Shown: positions 54,682 through 63,378, numbered from the stretch's first letter. The stretch is DNA of 64,000 nucleotides from Aphanothece hegewaldii CCALA 016 (GCF_003007785.1 NZ_PXOH01000025.1:1-64000); one strand, 5' to 3'. Made by a program: numbers and translations. Notes: generated from the sequence alone by a model not told the origin.

Positions 54682-55116
54682 ATGGAAGATACAATGATTA
54701 ACGTCCTGCTGGTAGAAGATGACGAAGTTGATGTAATGAATGTTAAAAGGGCTTTTAAAAAAAATAACATTACAAATCCACTATTTGTGGCCTCTAACGG
54801 TCTAGAAGCTCTGAAAATGTTACGAAGCGATGGCAATGGCGAACCGCCGAAGGTTCCCCCAAATCGTCGTCTAATTTTGTTAGATTTGAATATGCCAAGA
54901 ATGGGAGGTATTGAATTCTTACAATCACTCCGTTCTGACCCAGAATTAAAAAGTATTCCAGTAGTTGTTTTAACGACTTCTAATCAAGATCAAGATAGAG
55001 TAGAGGCGTATCAACTCAATGTTGCTGGCTATATCCTGAAACCTGTCACATTCTCTAACTTTGTTGAGACGATGGCAACATTAAACAACTATTGGACATT
55101 ATGCCAATTGATTTAA
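54682..55116 (+). CDS. Rcp1-like single-domain response regulator
   Basis: The 144-residue CheY-like receiver has the start INVLLVEDDEVDVMNVKRAF, phospho-Asp68 in LILLDLNMPRM, VVLTTSNQDQD and ILKPVTF. The Rcp1 type, with an extended loop (GNGEPPKVPPN) typical of partners of phytochromes, is the best match. It has no output domain, so it likely passes phosphate on. It lies 263 bp after the CHASE3 kinase and 40 bp before the next regulator. Confidence 0.9.
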   Translation: MEDTMINVLLVEDDEVDVMNVKRAFKKNNITNPLFVASNGLEALKMLRSDGNGEPPKVPPNRRLILLDLNMPRMGGIEFLQSLRSDPELKSIPVVVLTTSNQDQDRVEAYQLNVAGYILKPVTFSNFVETMATLNNYWTLCQLI

Positions 55117-55156
55117 ACGTGTTTAGTCAAATAGTGGGCCAACTCTCAAATAGACT

Positions 55157-56260
55157 ATGAATCAAACGCTAAGAATCCTAATTGTAGACGATGATGAAGT
55201 GGATCGTATGGCAGTTCGTCGAGCTTTAAAAGTCGATGGACTGAGTTTGAACATTTCTGAGGCTGGAGATTGTGCGACGGCACTAAATCAAGTTGATCAA
55301 GAATCTTTTGATTGCATTTTTGTTGATTATCGCTTACCCGATAGCGACGGTTTGACGTTGGTTAAACAGTTTCGCTCTCAAGGGCTGAAAACTCCTTTGA
55401 TTGCGCTAACGGGTCAAGGCGATGATCAAGTCGCAGTAGAATTAATTAAGGCAGGGGCTTCAGATTATTTATCTAAGTCTCGAATTAATTCAGGAAGATT
55501 AGTACAAACGCTCCAAAGTGTGATACGTCTTCATCAAGCCGAACAAGAAGCAGCGATCGCCACTCACCAAAAAGAAGAATTAGCCAAGCAGCGAGAAGAT
55601 TTTGTCTCTCGAATGACTCACGATTTACGCACTCCTCTAATTGCGGCAAATCGAATGTTACAACTGTTTCAAGAAGAAGCTTATGGTGATATTACGCCAG
55701 AAATGGATAAAGCGATCGCCGTAATTATTCGCAGTAATCAGAACTTACTAGAAATGGTGAATAACCTACTAGAAGTGTATTGTCATGAAGCGGGCTACAA
55801 AGAATTAAATTTTACAACCGTTGCTCTTCAAGAAATTATTGCAGAAGTCGTACAAGAATTAAGTCCTCTAGCCGAACATAAACAGTTACCATTAATCGTA
55901 CAGATTGACGAGAACGTGAAATCAGTTGTAATGGGCGATCGTTTAGAATTACGACGCGTTTTAATTAACTTAATGAGTAATGCGATTAAATTTACAGATG
56001 AAGGCTATATTCGGATTGATTTAACAGAAAAAGAGGGTTGGGTAATACTAAGTGTTCAGGATACCGGATCAGGCATTCGAGCGGAAGATCAAGCCATTCT
56101 TTTTGAGCGTTTTCGGCAAGGCAATCACAAACGTTCCACCAGTGGCTTAGGATTATATTTATCCCGTCGCATTATTGAAATTCATCAAGGAACGATTACA
56201 GCACAATCCGAAGTAGGTAAAGGAAGTATTTTTACAGTTCGGTTAAAAAGTAGTACTTAG
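55157..56260 (+). CDS. Response regulator-histidine kinase hybrid (REC-HisKA-HATPase)
   Basis: The protein has 367 residues. The receiver (1-125) has phospho-Asp57 in FVDYRLPD; a short coiled linker leads to HisKA with RMTHDLRTPL (His155) and HATPase_c with NLMSNAIKFTDEG, DTGSGIRAED and STSGLGLYLSRRI. Because the receiver is N-terminal, the kinase is probably under control of phosphate received from another kinase. It lies 40 bp downstream of the Rcp1-like gene, on the same strand, so they may act in sequence. Confidence 0.92.
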   Translation: MNQTLRILIVDDDEVDRMAVRRALKVDGLSLNISEAGDCATALNQVDQESFDCIFVDYRLPDSDGLTLVKQFRSQGLKTPLIALTGQGDDQVAVELIKAGASDYLSKSRINSGRLVQTLQSVIRLHQAEQEAAIATHQKEELAKQREDFVSRMTHDLRTPLIAANRMLQLFQEEAYGDITPEMDKAIAVIIRSNQNLLEMVNNLLEVYCHEAGYKELNFTTVALQEIIAEVVQELSPLAEHKQLPLIVQIDENVKSVVMGDRLELRRVLINLMSNAIKFTDEGYIRIDLTEKEGWVILSVQDTGSGIRAEDQAILFERFRQGNHKRSTSGLGLYLSRRIIEIHQGTITAQSEVGKGSIFTVRLKSST

Positions 56261-56316
56261 TCTATTAATATTAGAGGCGCGGGATTAATATTTTAACTAC
56301 TATTAATCCCTATTTA

Positions 56317-57528
56317 TTAATGTATTTTATGCCAAGTTTCTCTCGCTATCGCCCAATCTTCCTCAGTATGGATCACCAAAATACGGATTGTTGAATCGGA
56401 TGTGGCAATATCTTGATCAACAGGACGAGAATTATTTTTATTTTGATCAATTTTCCAGCCTAAAAACCCGTATCCCTCACAGACTTTTTCTCGAACGATC
56501 GCTGCATTTTCCCCAACACCTGCGGTAAATAAAAGAACATCAACTCCTTCTAGAGAGGATAACATTTCGCCGATGCCTTCTTTGATGCGACGAATATACA
56601 TATTAAAAGCTAATTTAGCTCTTTCGTTACCTTGTTCCATTGCTTGAAGGACAGGGCGTAAATCGCCAGAAATACCCGAAATTCCCTTTAAACCAGACTC
56701 TTGATTCAGTAGGGTATTTAACTGCTCAATATCATAAAGATGCTCTCTCATAATATAAATCAAAATTCCAGGATCAAAAGAACCGCTACGAGTTCCCATC
56801 ATTAAACCTTCAAGGGGCGTAAAACCCATTGTTGTATTAATACTTTTGCCCTCTTTAATAGCCGTCAGAGAACAGCCATTACCCAGATGACATGAGATAA
56901 TTTTCAGTGATGTAATGGGTTTTCCTAAAATTTGGGCGGCGCGATAAGCACAATATTGATGACTCGTTCCATGAAACCCATAACGCCGAATTCCTTTTTC
57001 TGACCATTCATAGGGAAGGGGATAAATCGAGGTTTCTAGGGGCATAGAGGTATGAAAAGCAGTATCAAATACCGCCACTTGTGGGACATCTTTTAAAGCC
57101 CTTTCTATGGCTGCTATGCCGTCTAGATGCGCTGAATTATGGGCAGGTGCAAGGGGAATTAAAGTCTCAATTTCTTGTTTAACATCGGGTGTAATGAGGG
57201 TTGCTTCGGAATACTTTTTGCCCCCATGTACAATACGATGACCGACACCTTGAATTTCTGATAAATTTTCAATCACTTTAGTATCCCCTTGTACCAAAGT
57301 GTCTAACAGTTTAACAACGCCAACAGAACGGTTATCAGATGGGATTTTAATTTCTTGTTTGACTCCATTGGCTTTTACCGTTAGCATTCCATAATCAGCC
57401 GAAGTTGTCCAATCAATATCAGCTTTCCATAAGGGTTCGAGTGGGTGTTCTGGTATTTGGTCATCAGGAATTTGATAAAGACAGCTTTTTTGACTGCTAG
57501 AACCAGCATTAAGAACAAGAATTTTCAT
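56317..57528 (-). CDS. ackA: Acetate kinase
   Basis: AckA converts acetyl phosphate and ADP into acetate and ATP, with Pta (18092-20182). The 403 residues from the ATG at 57526-57528 begin MKILVLNAGSSSQKSCLY. Other motifs are GHRIVHGGKKYSE, VFDTAFHTSMP, RRYGFHGTSHQY, LGNGCSLTAI and GFTPLEGLMMGTRSG. The upstream ATG at 57546 adds six residues (MLPQLT) and is rejected as start. Confidence 0.95.
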   Translation of the reverse strand: MKILVLNAGSSSQKSCLYQIPDDQIPEHPLEPLWKADIDWTTSADYGMLTVKANGVKQEIKIPSDNRSVGVVKLLDTLVQGDTKVIENLSEIQGVGHRIVHGGKKYSEATLITPDVKQEIETLIPLAPAHNSAHLDGIAAIERALKDVPQVAVFDTAFHTSMPLETSIYPLPYEWSEKGIRRYGFHGTSHQYCAYRAAQILGKPITSLKIISCHLGNGCSLTAIKEGKSINTTMGFTPLEGLMMGTRSGSFDPGILIYIMREHLYDIEQLNTLLNQESGLKGISGISGDLRPVLQAMEQGNERAKLAFNMYIRRIKEGIGEMLSSLEGVDVLLFTAGVGENAAIVREKVCEGYGFLGWKIDQNKNNSRPVDQDIATSDSTIRILVIHTEEDWAIARETWHKIH

Positions 57529-57597
57529 CGTTAGTTGAGGGAGCATGATTATTTGTCATCATAACGATTTCAGGTTAAGACAGTCTAAACGAGTATT

Positions 57598-57747
57598 GTG
57601 TTAATTTATACCAATGAAGAAGTTGTCTCTCAAGATTTTGTCATTGATGCTAAAGCAGGGATTAAATTAAATTATAATTTTTTTAATGAAAGTAATGGCC
57701 GACAAAGAAGCCTCAATGATGTAAACCGTTTATTTTCCAAAGTTTAA
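57598..57747 (+). CDS. Short reading frame in the ackA-Rpn gap
   Basis: A GTG start gives 49 residues: LIYTNEEVVSQDFVIDAKAG, then KLNYNFFNESNGRQRSLN and the end DVNRLFSKV. It has a natural-looking amino-acid mix but no recognised family and no ribosome-binding site. It may be the 3' end of a lost gene. The rest of the 57529-57862 gap is very AT-rich with long A/T runs. Confidence 0.25.
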   Translation: MLIYTNEEVVSQDFVIDAKAGIKLNYNFFNESNGRQRSLNDVNRLFSKV

Positions 57748-57862
57748 TCTAGTATTTTAGTGTAAAAAAAGTGAATATTTTAATACATTTTTTTAATATG
57801 TTAAAAAATTATATATTTTATGGTATTCTAATTTTTAAAATTTCTGATTATTATAATTTATC

Positions 57863-58735
57863 GTGAGAACTGACACAATATTTTATCAACTTTTTCAAAC
57901 TTTCCCTACCTTGCTATTTGAACTGATTAGCCTATCTCCTCAACAAGCTGATAACTATCAATTTTCATCACAGGAGATTAAAGAATTAGCCCGACGCTTT
58001 GATGGTATTTTTTTACCCATCAACGAAAATGCTGATTTACCGATTTATTTTGTTGAAGTGCAGTTTCAATCCAAACCTGATTTTTACTGGCGATTTTTAG
58101 CAGAAATCTTTGTCTATTTGGGGCAATATCAACCAATACAAGACTGGTTAGCTGTTGCTGTCTTTGCGTCGCGTAATCTTGACCCTAGTTTACCATTTCA
58201 ATATCGAGCCTTGATGTTATCCGAACAAATTCTTTATATTTATCTTGATGAATTATTAGATTTTTCTGATACATCGCTTGCTGTAGGTGTTGTACAATTA
58301 GTTGTAGGCTCACAACAAAGAGCGAGAGAAAAAGCTAAACCTTTGTTGGAAAGGACTATCGGTGAATTAACAGATGAAGCTTTAAAGCAAAAAGTTATAG
58401 AATTAATAGAAAGAATCTTAATTTATAAATTTACTAACTTAACTCGTGAGGAACTAGAAGCTATGTTTAGTATTAGTGATTTAAAAGAAACCAGATTTTA
58501 TCAAGAAGCCAAACTTGAAGGTAAACTTGAAGGTAAACTTGAAGGCAAACTTGAAGGCAAACTTGAAGGTAAACTTGAAGGTAAACTTGAAGGTAAACTT
58601 GAAGGTAAGTTAGAATCTATTCCCAGATTATTAGCTCTAGGTCTTAATGTAGAACAAATTGCCCAAGCCCTTGATTTAGAAATTGTTCAGGTTCAACAAG
58701 TAGTAGATAGTTGCTCCAACAATCAAGAAAATTAG
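57863..58735 (+). CDS. Rpn-family (DUF2887-type) PD-(D/E)XK nuclease
   Basis: The 290-residue protein has the start DTIFYQLFQTFPTLLFELIS, then RFDGIFLP (Asp47) and IYFVEVQFQSKPDF (Glu65, Gln67), the D...ExQ nuclease core, and PIQDWLAVAVFASR. The C-terminal part (115-290) is helical, with eight tandem KLEG units and a helix-turn-helix-like end (SIPRLLALGLNVEQIAQALD). Rpn proteins promote recombination or act as mobile nuclease genes; the exact action is unknown. The start is GTG at 57863. The end of this gene is copied in the chimera at 59395. Confidence 0.88.
   Translation: MRTDTIFYQLFQTFPTLLFELISLSPQQADNYQFSSQEIKELARRFDGIFLPINENADLPIYFVEVQFQSKPDFYWRFLAEIFVYLGQYQPIQDWLAVAVFASRNLDPSLPFQYRALMLSEQILYIYLDELLDFSDTSLAVGVVQLVVGSQQRAREKAKPLLERTIGELTDEALKQKVIELIERILIYKFTNLTREELEAMFSISDLKETRFYQEAKLEGKLEGKLEGKLEGKLEGKLEGKLEGKLEGKLESIPRLLALGLNVEQIAQALDLEIVQVQQVVDSCSNNQEN
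58511..58606 (+). repeat. Eight tandem 12-bp units coding KLEG
   Basis: The unit AAACTTGAAGGT (GGC in two copies) is repeated eight times in frame; AAGTTAGAATCT (KLES) follows. The chimera at 59395 holds only three units (59860-59895), one with Glu changed to Lys. The 12-bp step keeps the frame, so copy number can vary without harm. Confidence 0.95.
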
Positions 58736-58762
58736 TAATTAATATACTACTTAGTGGGTTTA

Positions 58763-59329
58763 TCAAAAAATCTGTGATAAATCTAGAATTAAATTAGTTA
58801 ATTCAGGTAAATTTACCATCTGATTCGGTAAATAAACGATTTTTTGACGATAATCAAATTTATCTACAGCTTTCTGATATGGTTGGCTATAGGTTTCAAG
58901 TTGATTGTCGAGTAAATTAAAAATCCAATAGTATTTAATACCTGATTCCGCATAAAGAGGTATTTTCACCTTTTGGTCATAAGTCAAAGTCGAATCAGCA
59001 ATTTCAATGACTAAAATAATGTCTTCGGGTGTAGGATGACCTGATAAATATTCATCATCTTTTAGTTTAGCTATCGCAAAATCGGGTTCAGGTTCACTAT
59101 CGGGTGATAGACTAATTGGGTCTTGACATCTTAAAATAGCTTGTCCTGTTAATAAACTACTTAAACACTTGTTTAGTCTTGTACAACAAACGACATGACG
59201 TGTACCTTTTGCTGCCATTTTAATGATTTCTCCTCGGATTAATTCTACTCGCTCATCTTCACCAAAAAAACCCAATTCAAAAAGACGGTGAAACTCTAAA
59301 ACTGAAAAGTATTTTTTAGATGCCAGCAT
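58763..59329 (-). CDS. Uma2 family (DUF820) endonuclease-like protein, copy 1
   Basis: The 188-residue PD-(D/E)XK-type protein has SVLEFHRLFELGFFGEDERV, ELIRGEIIKMAAKGTRH, SLSPDSEPEPDFAIAK (Pro-Asp), and ILVIEIADSTLTYDQKVKIP (Glu...Lys). The family is very common in cyanobacteria and often dispersed; DNA targets are unknown. It lies within the duplicated segment between the Rpn gene and the chimera. Copy 2 at 60052 differs at about eight residues, all in the N-terminal 110. Confidence 0.9.
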   Translation of the reverse strand: MLASKKYFSVLEFHRLFELGFFGEDERVELIRGEIIKMAAKGTRHVVCCTRLNKCLSSLLTGQAILRCQDPISLSPDSEPEPDFAIAKLKDDEYLSGHPTPEDIILVIEIADSTLTYDQKVKIPLYAESGIKYYWIFNLLDNQLETYSQPYQKAVDKFDYRQKIVYLPNQMVNLPELTNLILDLSQIF

Positions 59330-59347
59330 ATTTTTAAGTTTCTAGAC

Positions 59348-59375
59348 TTGAATTACTATAGTACACTTTTATTAT
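59348..59375 (+). promoter_or_regulatory. Promoter of the surE/Rpn chimera (duplicate of the surE promoter)
   Basis: TTGAAT and TATTAT lie 16 bp apart, 19 bp before the ATG at 59395. The same bases occur at 60637-60664 before surE because both belong to the duplicated segment. Confidence 0.4.
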
Positions 59376-59394
59376 TTACTTTGAACATCCACCC

Positions 59395-60024
59395 ATGATC
59401 CTGATTTTAACCAATGATGATGGAATTGATGCACCTAGAATACAAGCTTTACAGCAAGCAGTAAACGGAACTGGAATTATTGTCGCCCCTACAGGACAAT
59501 TTTCAGGGTGTGGACATCAAGTGACGACACATCAACCTTTACGTTTACATCATCGAGCCTTGATGTTATCCGAACAAGTTCTTTATATTTATCTTGATGA
59601 ATTATTAGATTTTTCTGATACATCGCTTGCTGTAGGTGTTGTACAATTAGTTGTAGGCTCACAACAAAGAGCGAGAGAAAAAGCTAAACCTTTGTTGGAA
59701 AGGACTATCAGTGAATTAACAGATGAAGCTTTAAAGCAAAAAGTTATAGAATTAATAGAAAGAATCTTAATTTATAAATTTACTAACTTAACTCGTGAGG
59801 AACTAGAAGCTATGTTTAGTATTAGTGATTTAAAAGAAACCAGATTTTATCAAGAAGGCAAACTTGAAGGTAAACTTAAAGGTAAACTTGAAGGTAAGTT
59901 AGAATCTATTCCTAGATTATTAGCTCTAGGTCTTAATGTAGAACAAATTGCCCAAGCCCTTGATTTAGAAATTGTTCAGGTTCAACAAGTAGTAGATAGT
60001 TTATCCAACAATCAAGAAAATTAG
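59395..60024 (+). CDS. Chimeric gene: SurE N-terminus fused to Rpn C-terminus
   Basis: The 209-residue frame starts as SurE (ILILTNDDGIDAPRIQALQQ, about 53 residues, with one Gly-to-Arg change in the DGIDAPGI region) and switches at HHRALMLSEQ into the Rpn sequence (residue 115 onwards of the gene at 57863). The SurE part retains the metal-binding Asp pair but lacks the rest of the nucleotidase; the Rpn part lacks Asp47, Glu65 and Gln67. Thus no active site is complete. The frame is intact, with only a few changes from both parents. It was created by the tandem duplication described in the findings. Confidence 0.92.
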   Translation: MILILTNDDGIDAPRIQALQQAVNGTGIIVAPTGQFSGCGHQVTTHQPLRLHHRALMLSEQVLYIYLDELLDFSDTSLAVGVVQLVVGSQQRAREKAKPLLERTISELTDEALKQKVIELIERILIYKFTNLTREELEAMFSISDLKETRFYQEGKLEGKLKGKLEGKLESIPRLLALGLNVEQIAQALDLEIVQVQQVVDSLSNNQEN

Positions 60025-60051
60025 CAATAAATATACTACTTAGTGGGTTTA

Positions 60052-60618
60052 TCAAAAAATCTGTGATAAATCGAGAATTAAATTAGTTAATTCAGGTAAA
60101 TTTACCATCTGATTCGGTAAATAAACGATTTTTTGACGATAATCAAATTTATCTACAGCTTTCTGATATGGTTGGCTATAGGTTTCAAGTTGATTGTCGA
60201 GTAAATTAAAAATCCAATAGTATTTAATACCTGATTCCGCATAAAGAGGTATTTTCACCTTTTGGTCATAAGTCAAAGTCGAATCAGCGATTTCCATGAC
60301 TAAAATAATGTCTTCGGGTGTAGGATGACCTGATAAATATTCATCATCTTTTAGTTTAGCTATAGTAAAATCGGGTTCAGGTTCACTATCGGGTGATAGA
60401 CTAATTGGGTCTTGACAACTTAAAATAGCTTGTCCTGCTAATAAACTACTTAAATATTTAATTAATCTTCTACAACAAACGACATGACGTGTACCTTTTG
60501 CTGCCATTTTAATGATTTCTCCTTGAATTAATTCTACTCGCTCATCTTCACCAAAAAAACCCAATTCAAAAAGACGGTGAAACTCTAAAACTGAAAAGTA
60601 TTTTTTAGATGCCAGCAT
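60052..60618 (-). CDS. Uma2 family (DUF820) endonuclease-like protein, copy 2
   Basis: This is the second copy of the 188-residue Uma2 protein. It has ELIQGEIIKMAAKGTRH, SLSPDSEPEPDFTIAK and ILVMEIADSTLTYDQK; the C-terminal 80 residues are the same as in copy 1. The upstream 65 bp, shared with the divergent surE, are also duplicated. Both copies look intact. Confidence 0.9.
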   Translation of the reverse strand: MLASKKYFSVLEFHRLFELGFFGEDERVELIQGEIIKMAAKGTRHVVCCRRLIKYLSSLLAGQAILSCQDPISLSPDSEPEPDFTIAKLKDDEYLSGHPTPEDIILVMEIADSTLTYDQKVKIPLYAESGIKYYWIFNLLDNQLETYSQPYQKAVDKFDYRQKIVYLPNQMVNLPELTNLILDLSQIF

Positions 60619-60636
60619 ATTTTTAAGTTTCTAGAC

Positions 60637-60664
60637 TTGAATTACTATAGTACACTTTTATTAT
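60637..60664 (+). promoter_or_regulatory. Promoter of surE
   Basis: TTGAAT and TATTAT lie 16 bp apart, 19 bp before the ATG at 60684. A single divergent region of 65 bp also serves Uma2 copy 2. Confidence 0.4.
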
Positions 60665-60683
60665 TTACTTTGAACACCTTCCC

Positions 60684-61361
60684 ATGACCCTGATTTTAAC
60701 CAATGATGATGGAATTGATGCACCTGGAATACAAGCTTTACAGCAAGCAGTAAACGGAACTGGAATTATTGTCGCCCCTACAGGACAATTTTCAGGGTGT
60801 GGACATCAAGTAACCACACATCAACCTTTAAAGCTTAATCGACGTTCGGCAACAGAATACGCAGTTGATGGAATGCCCGCAGACTGTACCCGTATTGCCC
60901 TAAAACACCTCGTAATGGATGCGAAATGGGTGTTATCGGGAATTAATGCGGGTGGAAATTTAGGGGTTGATGTCTATACTTCAGGAACAGTTGCAGCAGT
61001 CAGAGAAGCAACGATGTTAGGTGTTCCGGGTATTGCCCTTTCCCATTGGATAAAACGACCGTTAGTTATAGACTGGGATTGGGCTAGTTATTGGACTGCT
61101 AAAGTATTACAAGATTTATTCACTCGTCCGTTACCCATTAATTGTTTTTGGAACGTTAATTTACCCCATTTAGAACCCGGTTCACCAGACCCAAAAATTA
61201 TATTTTGTGAACCGAGTACCCAACCTTTGCCCGTTAATTTTCGCATTGAAGGGGATTTATTTTATTACTATGGAGAATACAGCAAACGTCCCAGAAAAGA
61301 AGGTACAGATGTTGATGTCTGTTTTTCTGGAAATATTGCAGTAACACAGATATCTTTGTAA
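60684..61361 (+). CDS. surE: 5'/3'-nucleotidase SurE
   Basis: SurE removes phosphate from nucleoside monophosphates and short polyphosphates. The 225 residues show LILTNDDGIDAPGI with the metal-binding Asp8-Asp9, APTGQFSGCGHQVT (Ser39 region), GTPADCTR-like DGMPADCTRIAL, GINAGGNLGVDVYTSGTVAA and VNLPH. All metal and phosphate motifs are in place, so this is the working copy while the chimera at 59395 holds only the first quarter. Confidence 0.94.
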   Translation: MTLILTNDDGIDAPGIQALQQAVNGTGIIVAPTGQFSGCGHQVTTHQPLKLNRRSATEYAVDGMPADCTRIALKHLVMDAKWVLSGINAGGNLGVDVYTSGTVAAVREATMLGVPGIALSHWIKRPLVIDWDWASYWTAKVLQDLFTRPLPINCFWNVNLPHLEPGSPDPKIIFCEPSTQPLPVNFRIEGDLFYYYGEYSKRPRKEGTDVDVCFSGNIAVTQISL

Positions 61362-61368
61362 TGATGGG

Positions 61369-62358
61369 TTACCGAACAAATTGGGGCATAATTTCGGCTG
61401 AAGTGAATAAACCATGTATTCCACGTCGATGTAATGCTATACCAGCTTTAAGATAACCAAATGCTGGGCCACAAACATTAGCCGCCATACTGGTTTCATC
61501 ACCTAATGTAAACGTATGAGTCGAAATTTTGCCCTCAAAAGTACGCCCTGTAATCTGAACATTTGTACTAATTGGTTTTTTCGGGTTACGGGTATCAACA
61601 ACACCACCAACTGTTACTCTATCTCTGGCGCAAATTCCCGCGAGTTCTAGAATAATATCGTCGGCGTGTTCCATATTTTCTAGGGTTAGGATGCCGTTGG
61701 TTTTATCGAGAAACGCTTCTACTTCTGCATCGCTCATTTTGCTTGCGGTTTCCACATCAAAACTGGGTAAATGGGCGATATCTTCTCGAATGGTAGCGCG
61801 GTATGCTTCCCAGTTGGCAATACCCACACCAAAGGTAATTTTTACATGATGTATTTCAGTATAACTCTGAGATGCGATCGCAGCAGCAGCCGTCAAAAGT
61901 CCTGGGGTTGCACCACACCCAGTTAAATAAGTAATGCCCGCTTTTGCTAAATCTTCTTTTATTTCTAATAATTGTTCTACGGCGCTGGTTCGCTTGAGAG
62001 CATCAACTAATACACCTCGCCATCCCGACTGAATAAACTGTTTAGCCACCTCAGCCATGAAAGTATTAGGTAAATTGGGTAAAGCGAGAAAATATCCCTC
62101 TACGTTCGCTTTTTCGATTAATTCTGCAATGCTATTTTGACTGAGTGTCCCGTAAGGTTCCAAATAGCCAACCGAACCCTGTTGATGATAAGCTTTAATT
62201 GTGCGATCGCAATCTAAACCCTCTACATGATAAACATAGCCTTCTTTATCGGCTGCGGCTACTAGAAACATTTCTTGTTTGGCTGATAAAATCCTTGCTG
62301 CGGCTTGTCCTAATCCACCAAAGCCCAAGACACCGACTTTAATCGCACTTTGATTCAT
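61369..62358 (-). CDS. Saccharopine dehydrogenase-like oxidoreductase
   Basis: The 329-residue protein has an N-terminal Rossmann motif [17 protein letters not shown], then [74 protein letters not shown] and [18 protein letters not shown]. It is a strongly conserved cyanobacterial protein type, annotated as saccharopine-dehydrogenase-like. The substrate is not known; lysine biosynthesis of the saccharopine type is not expected here. It converges on surE with 7 bp between. Confidence 0.88.
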   Translation of the reverse strand: MNQSAIKVGVLGFGGLGQAAARILSAKQEMFLVAAADKEGYVYHVEGLDCDRTIKAYHQQGSVGYLEPYGTLSQNSIAELIEKANVEGYFLALPNLPNTFMAEVAKQFIQSGWRGVLVDALKRTSAVEQLLEIKEDLAKAGITYLTGCGATPGLLTAAAAIASQSYTEIHHVKITFGVGIANWEAYRATIREDIAHLPSFDVETASKMSDAEVEAFLDKTNGILTLENMEHADDIILELAGICARDRVTVGGVVDTRNPKKPISTNVQITGRTFEGKISTHTFTLGDETSMAANVCGPAFGYLKAGIALHRRGIHGLFTSAEIMPQFVR

Positions 62359-62727
62359 ATCTTTACTCTACAACCAAGGGACAATCTTTTATTATCCTGC
62401 TTCATCGACCCTTCGTCATCGGTTTTTTTTGACTAAATTTTCTCTACCTGCGAACTATAGACGTTTGGCTATGCTTAAACTAAATTAATTCTGTATTTTT
62501 GTATATTTTTATTACAGTCGGCTCATTTGGAATCTATAGCCCTTGACTAGATTAGTAAAGTTAAGCGAAACTTACAAACAACTAAAGTAAGATACTCAGA
62601 CAATGTAAACTTTTGCTAAAATTTAACACATATTGTCAAGCTTGCTTACGATTGTTAGCTAGTTTAGATTTTATGTAATTTCTTTGAGTCCAATCTGTCC
62701 AAGGTTCAAATAAGGCAAGAATCAACT
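62359..62727. other. Intergenic region upstream of the DUF2997-ycf35-ferredoxin cluster
   Basis: This 369-bp divergent gap is AT-rich. It includes a T8 run at 62423-62430, and two TTGACT/TTGTCA-like hexamers (near 62543 and 62632), without a well-spaced -10 box that I would defend. The last 30 bp contain AAGG twice, the nearer as a weak ribosome-binding site. No reading frame or known RNA is seen. Confidence 0.4.
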
Positions 62728-62943
62728 ATGAATATGGAAACTTTAGAATTTGTCATCTATCCTGATGGTCGAGTGAAAGAAAAAGTTACAGGCATAGTAG
62801 GTGCATCTTGTCAAGAGGTCACGGCAGCAATTGAAGCGCAACTTGGTACAGTTATTTCACAAGAGAAAAGCTCAGAATATTACAATCAAACGATTAGCCA
62901 ATCTACGCAAGTCTCTAATCAAGCGTCTTTCAGTGATTGGTAA
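62728..62943 (+). CDS. DUF2997 family small protein
   Basis: The 71-residue protein has ETLEFVIYPDGRVKEKVTGI, GASCQEVTAAIEAQLGTVI, the usual DUF2997 pattern, and a polar tail (YNQTISQSTQVSNQA). DUF2997 proteins accompany ycf35 in cyanobacteria. Function unknown. ycf35 starts 48 bp downstream. Confidence 0.85.
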   Translation: MNMETLEFVIYPDGRVKEKVTGIVGASCQEVTAAIEAQLGTVISQEKSSEYYNQTISQSTQVSNQASFSDW

Positions 62944-62991
62944 ATAAAAGCAAGATTATTGTTAATTCTTCAATATACTATTTAGAGGACT

Positions 62992-63378
62992 ATGTCACAC
63001 TTTAGCAACATCAAAACCCAAATCCGTAACCTAACCTCTCTTAAATCTGCTTTAACCGAAATGGGTGTACAGTGGAAAGAAGGTCCAACAAGCGTTAGAG
63101 GATATCAAGGACAAACCCGTACAGCCGAAGTAGTAGTCGAACAAAAAAACGACTATGATATTGGTTTTAGTTGGAATGGTCACGAATATGAATTAGTTGC
63201 TGATTTACAATATTGGCAACAACCTTTAACCGTTGAAGGATTTTTGAAAAAAGTCTCTCAAGGTTACGCTTACCAAACCATTATGAGCGAAACCGCTAAA
63301 CAGGGTTTTCAAGTAAGCGAACAAAAAGTTAATCAAGATGGTTCTATTTGCCTAGTTGTCCAGCGTTGGAGTGCCTAA
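62992..63378 (+). CDS. ycf35: Ycf35 (DUF1257) protein
   Basis: The 128-residue protein SHFSNIKTQIRNLTSLKSAL is followed by EVVVEQKNDYDIGFSWNG and YELVADLQYWQQPLTVEGFL, QGYAYQTIMSETAKQGF. This is the well-conserved Ycf35 also encoded in red-algal plastids; its function is unknown. Its stop overlaps the ferredoxin start by one base (TAATG), so the two are translated together. Confidence 0.93.
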   Translation: MSHFSNIKTQIRNLTSLKSALTEMGVQWKEGPTSVRGYQGQTRTAEVVVEQKNDYDIGFSWNGHEYELVADLQYWQQPLTVEGFLKKVSQGYAYQTIMSETAKQGFQVSEQKVNQDGSICLVVQRWSA

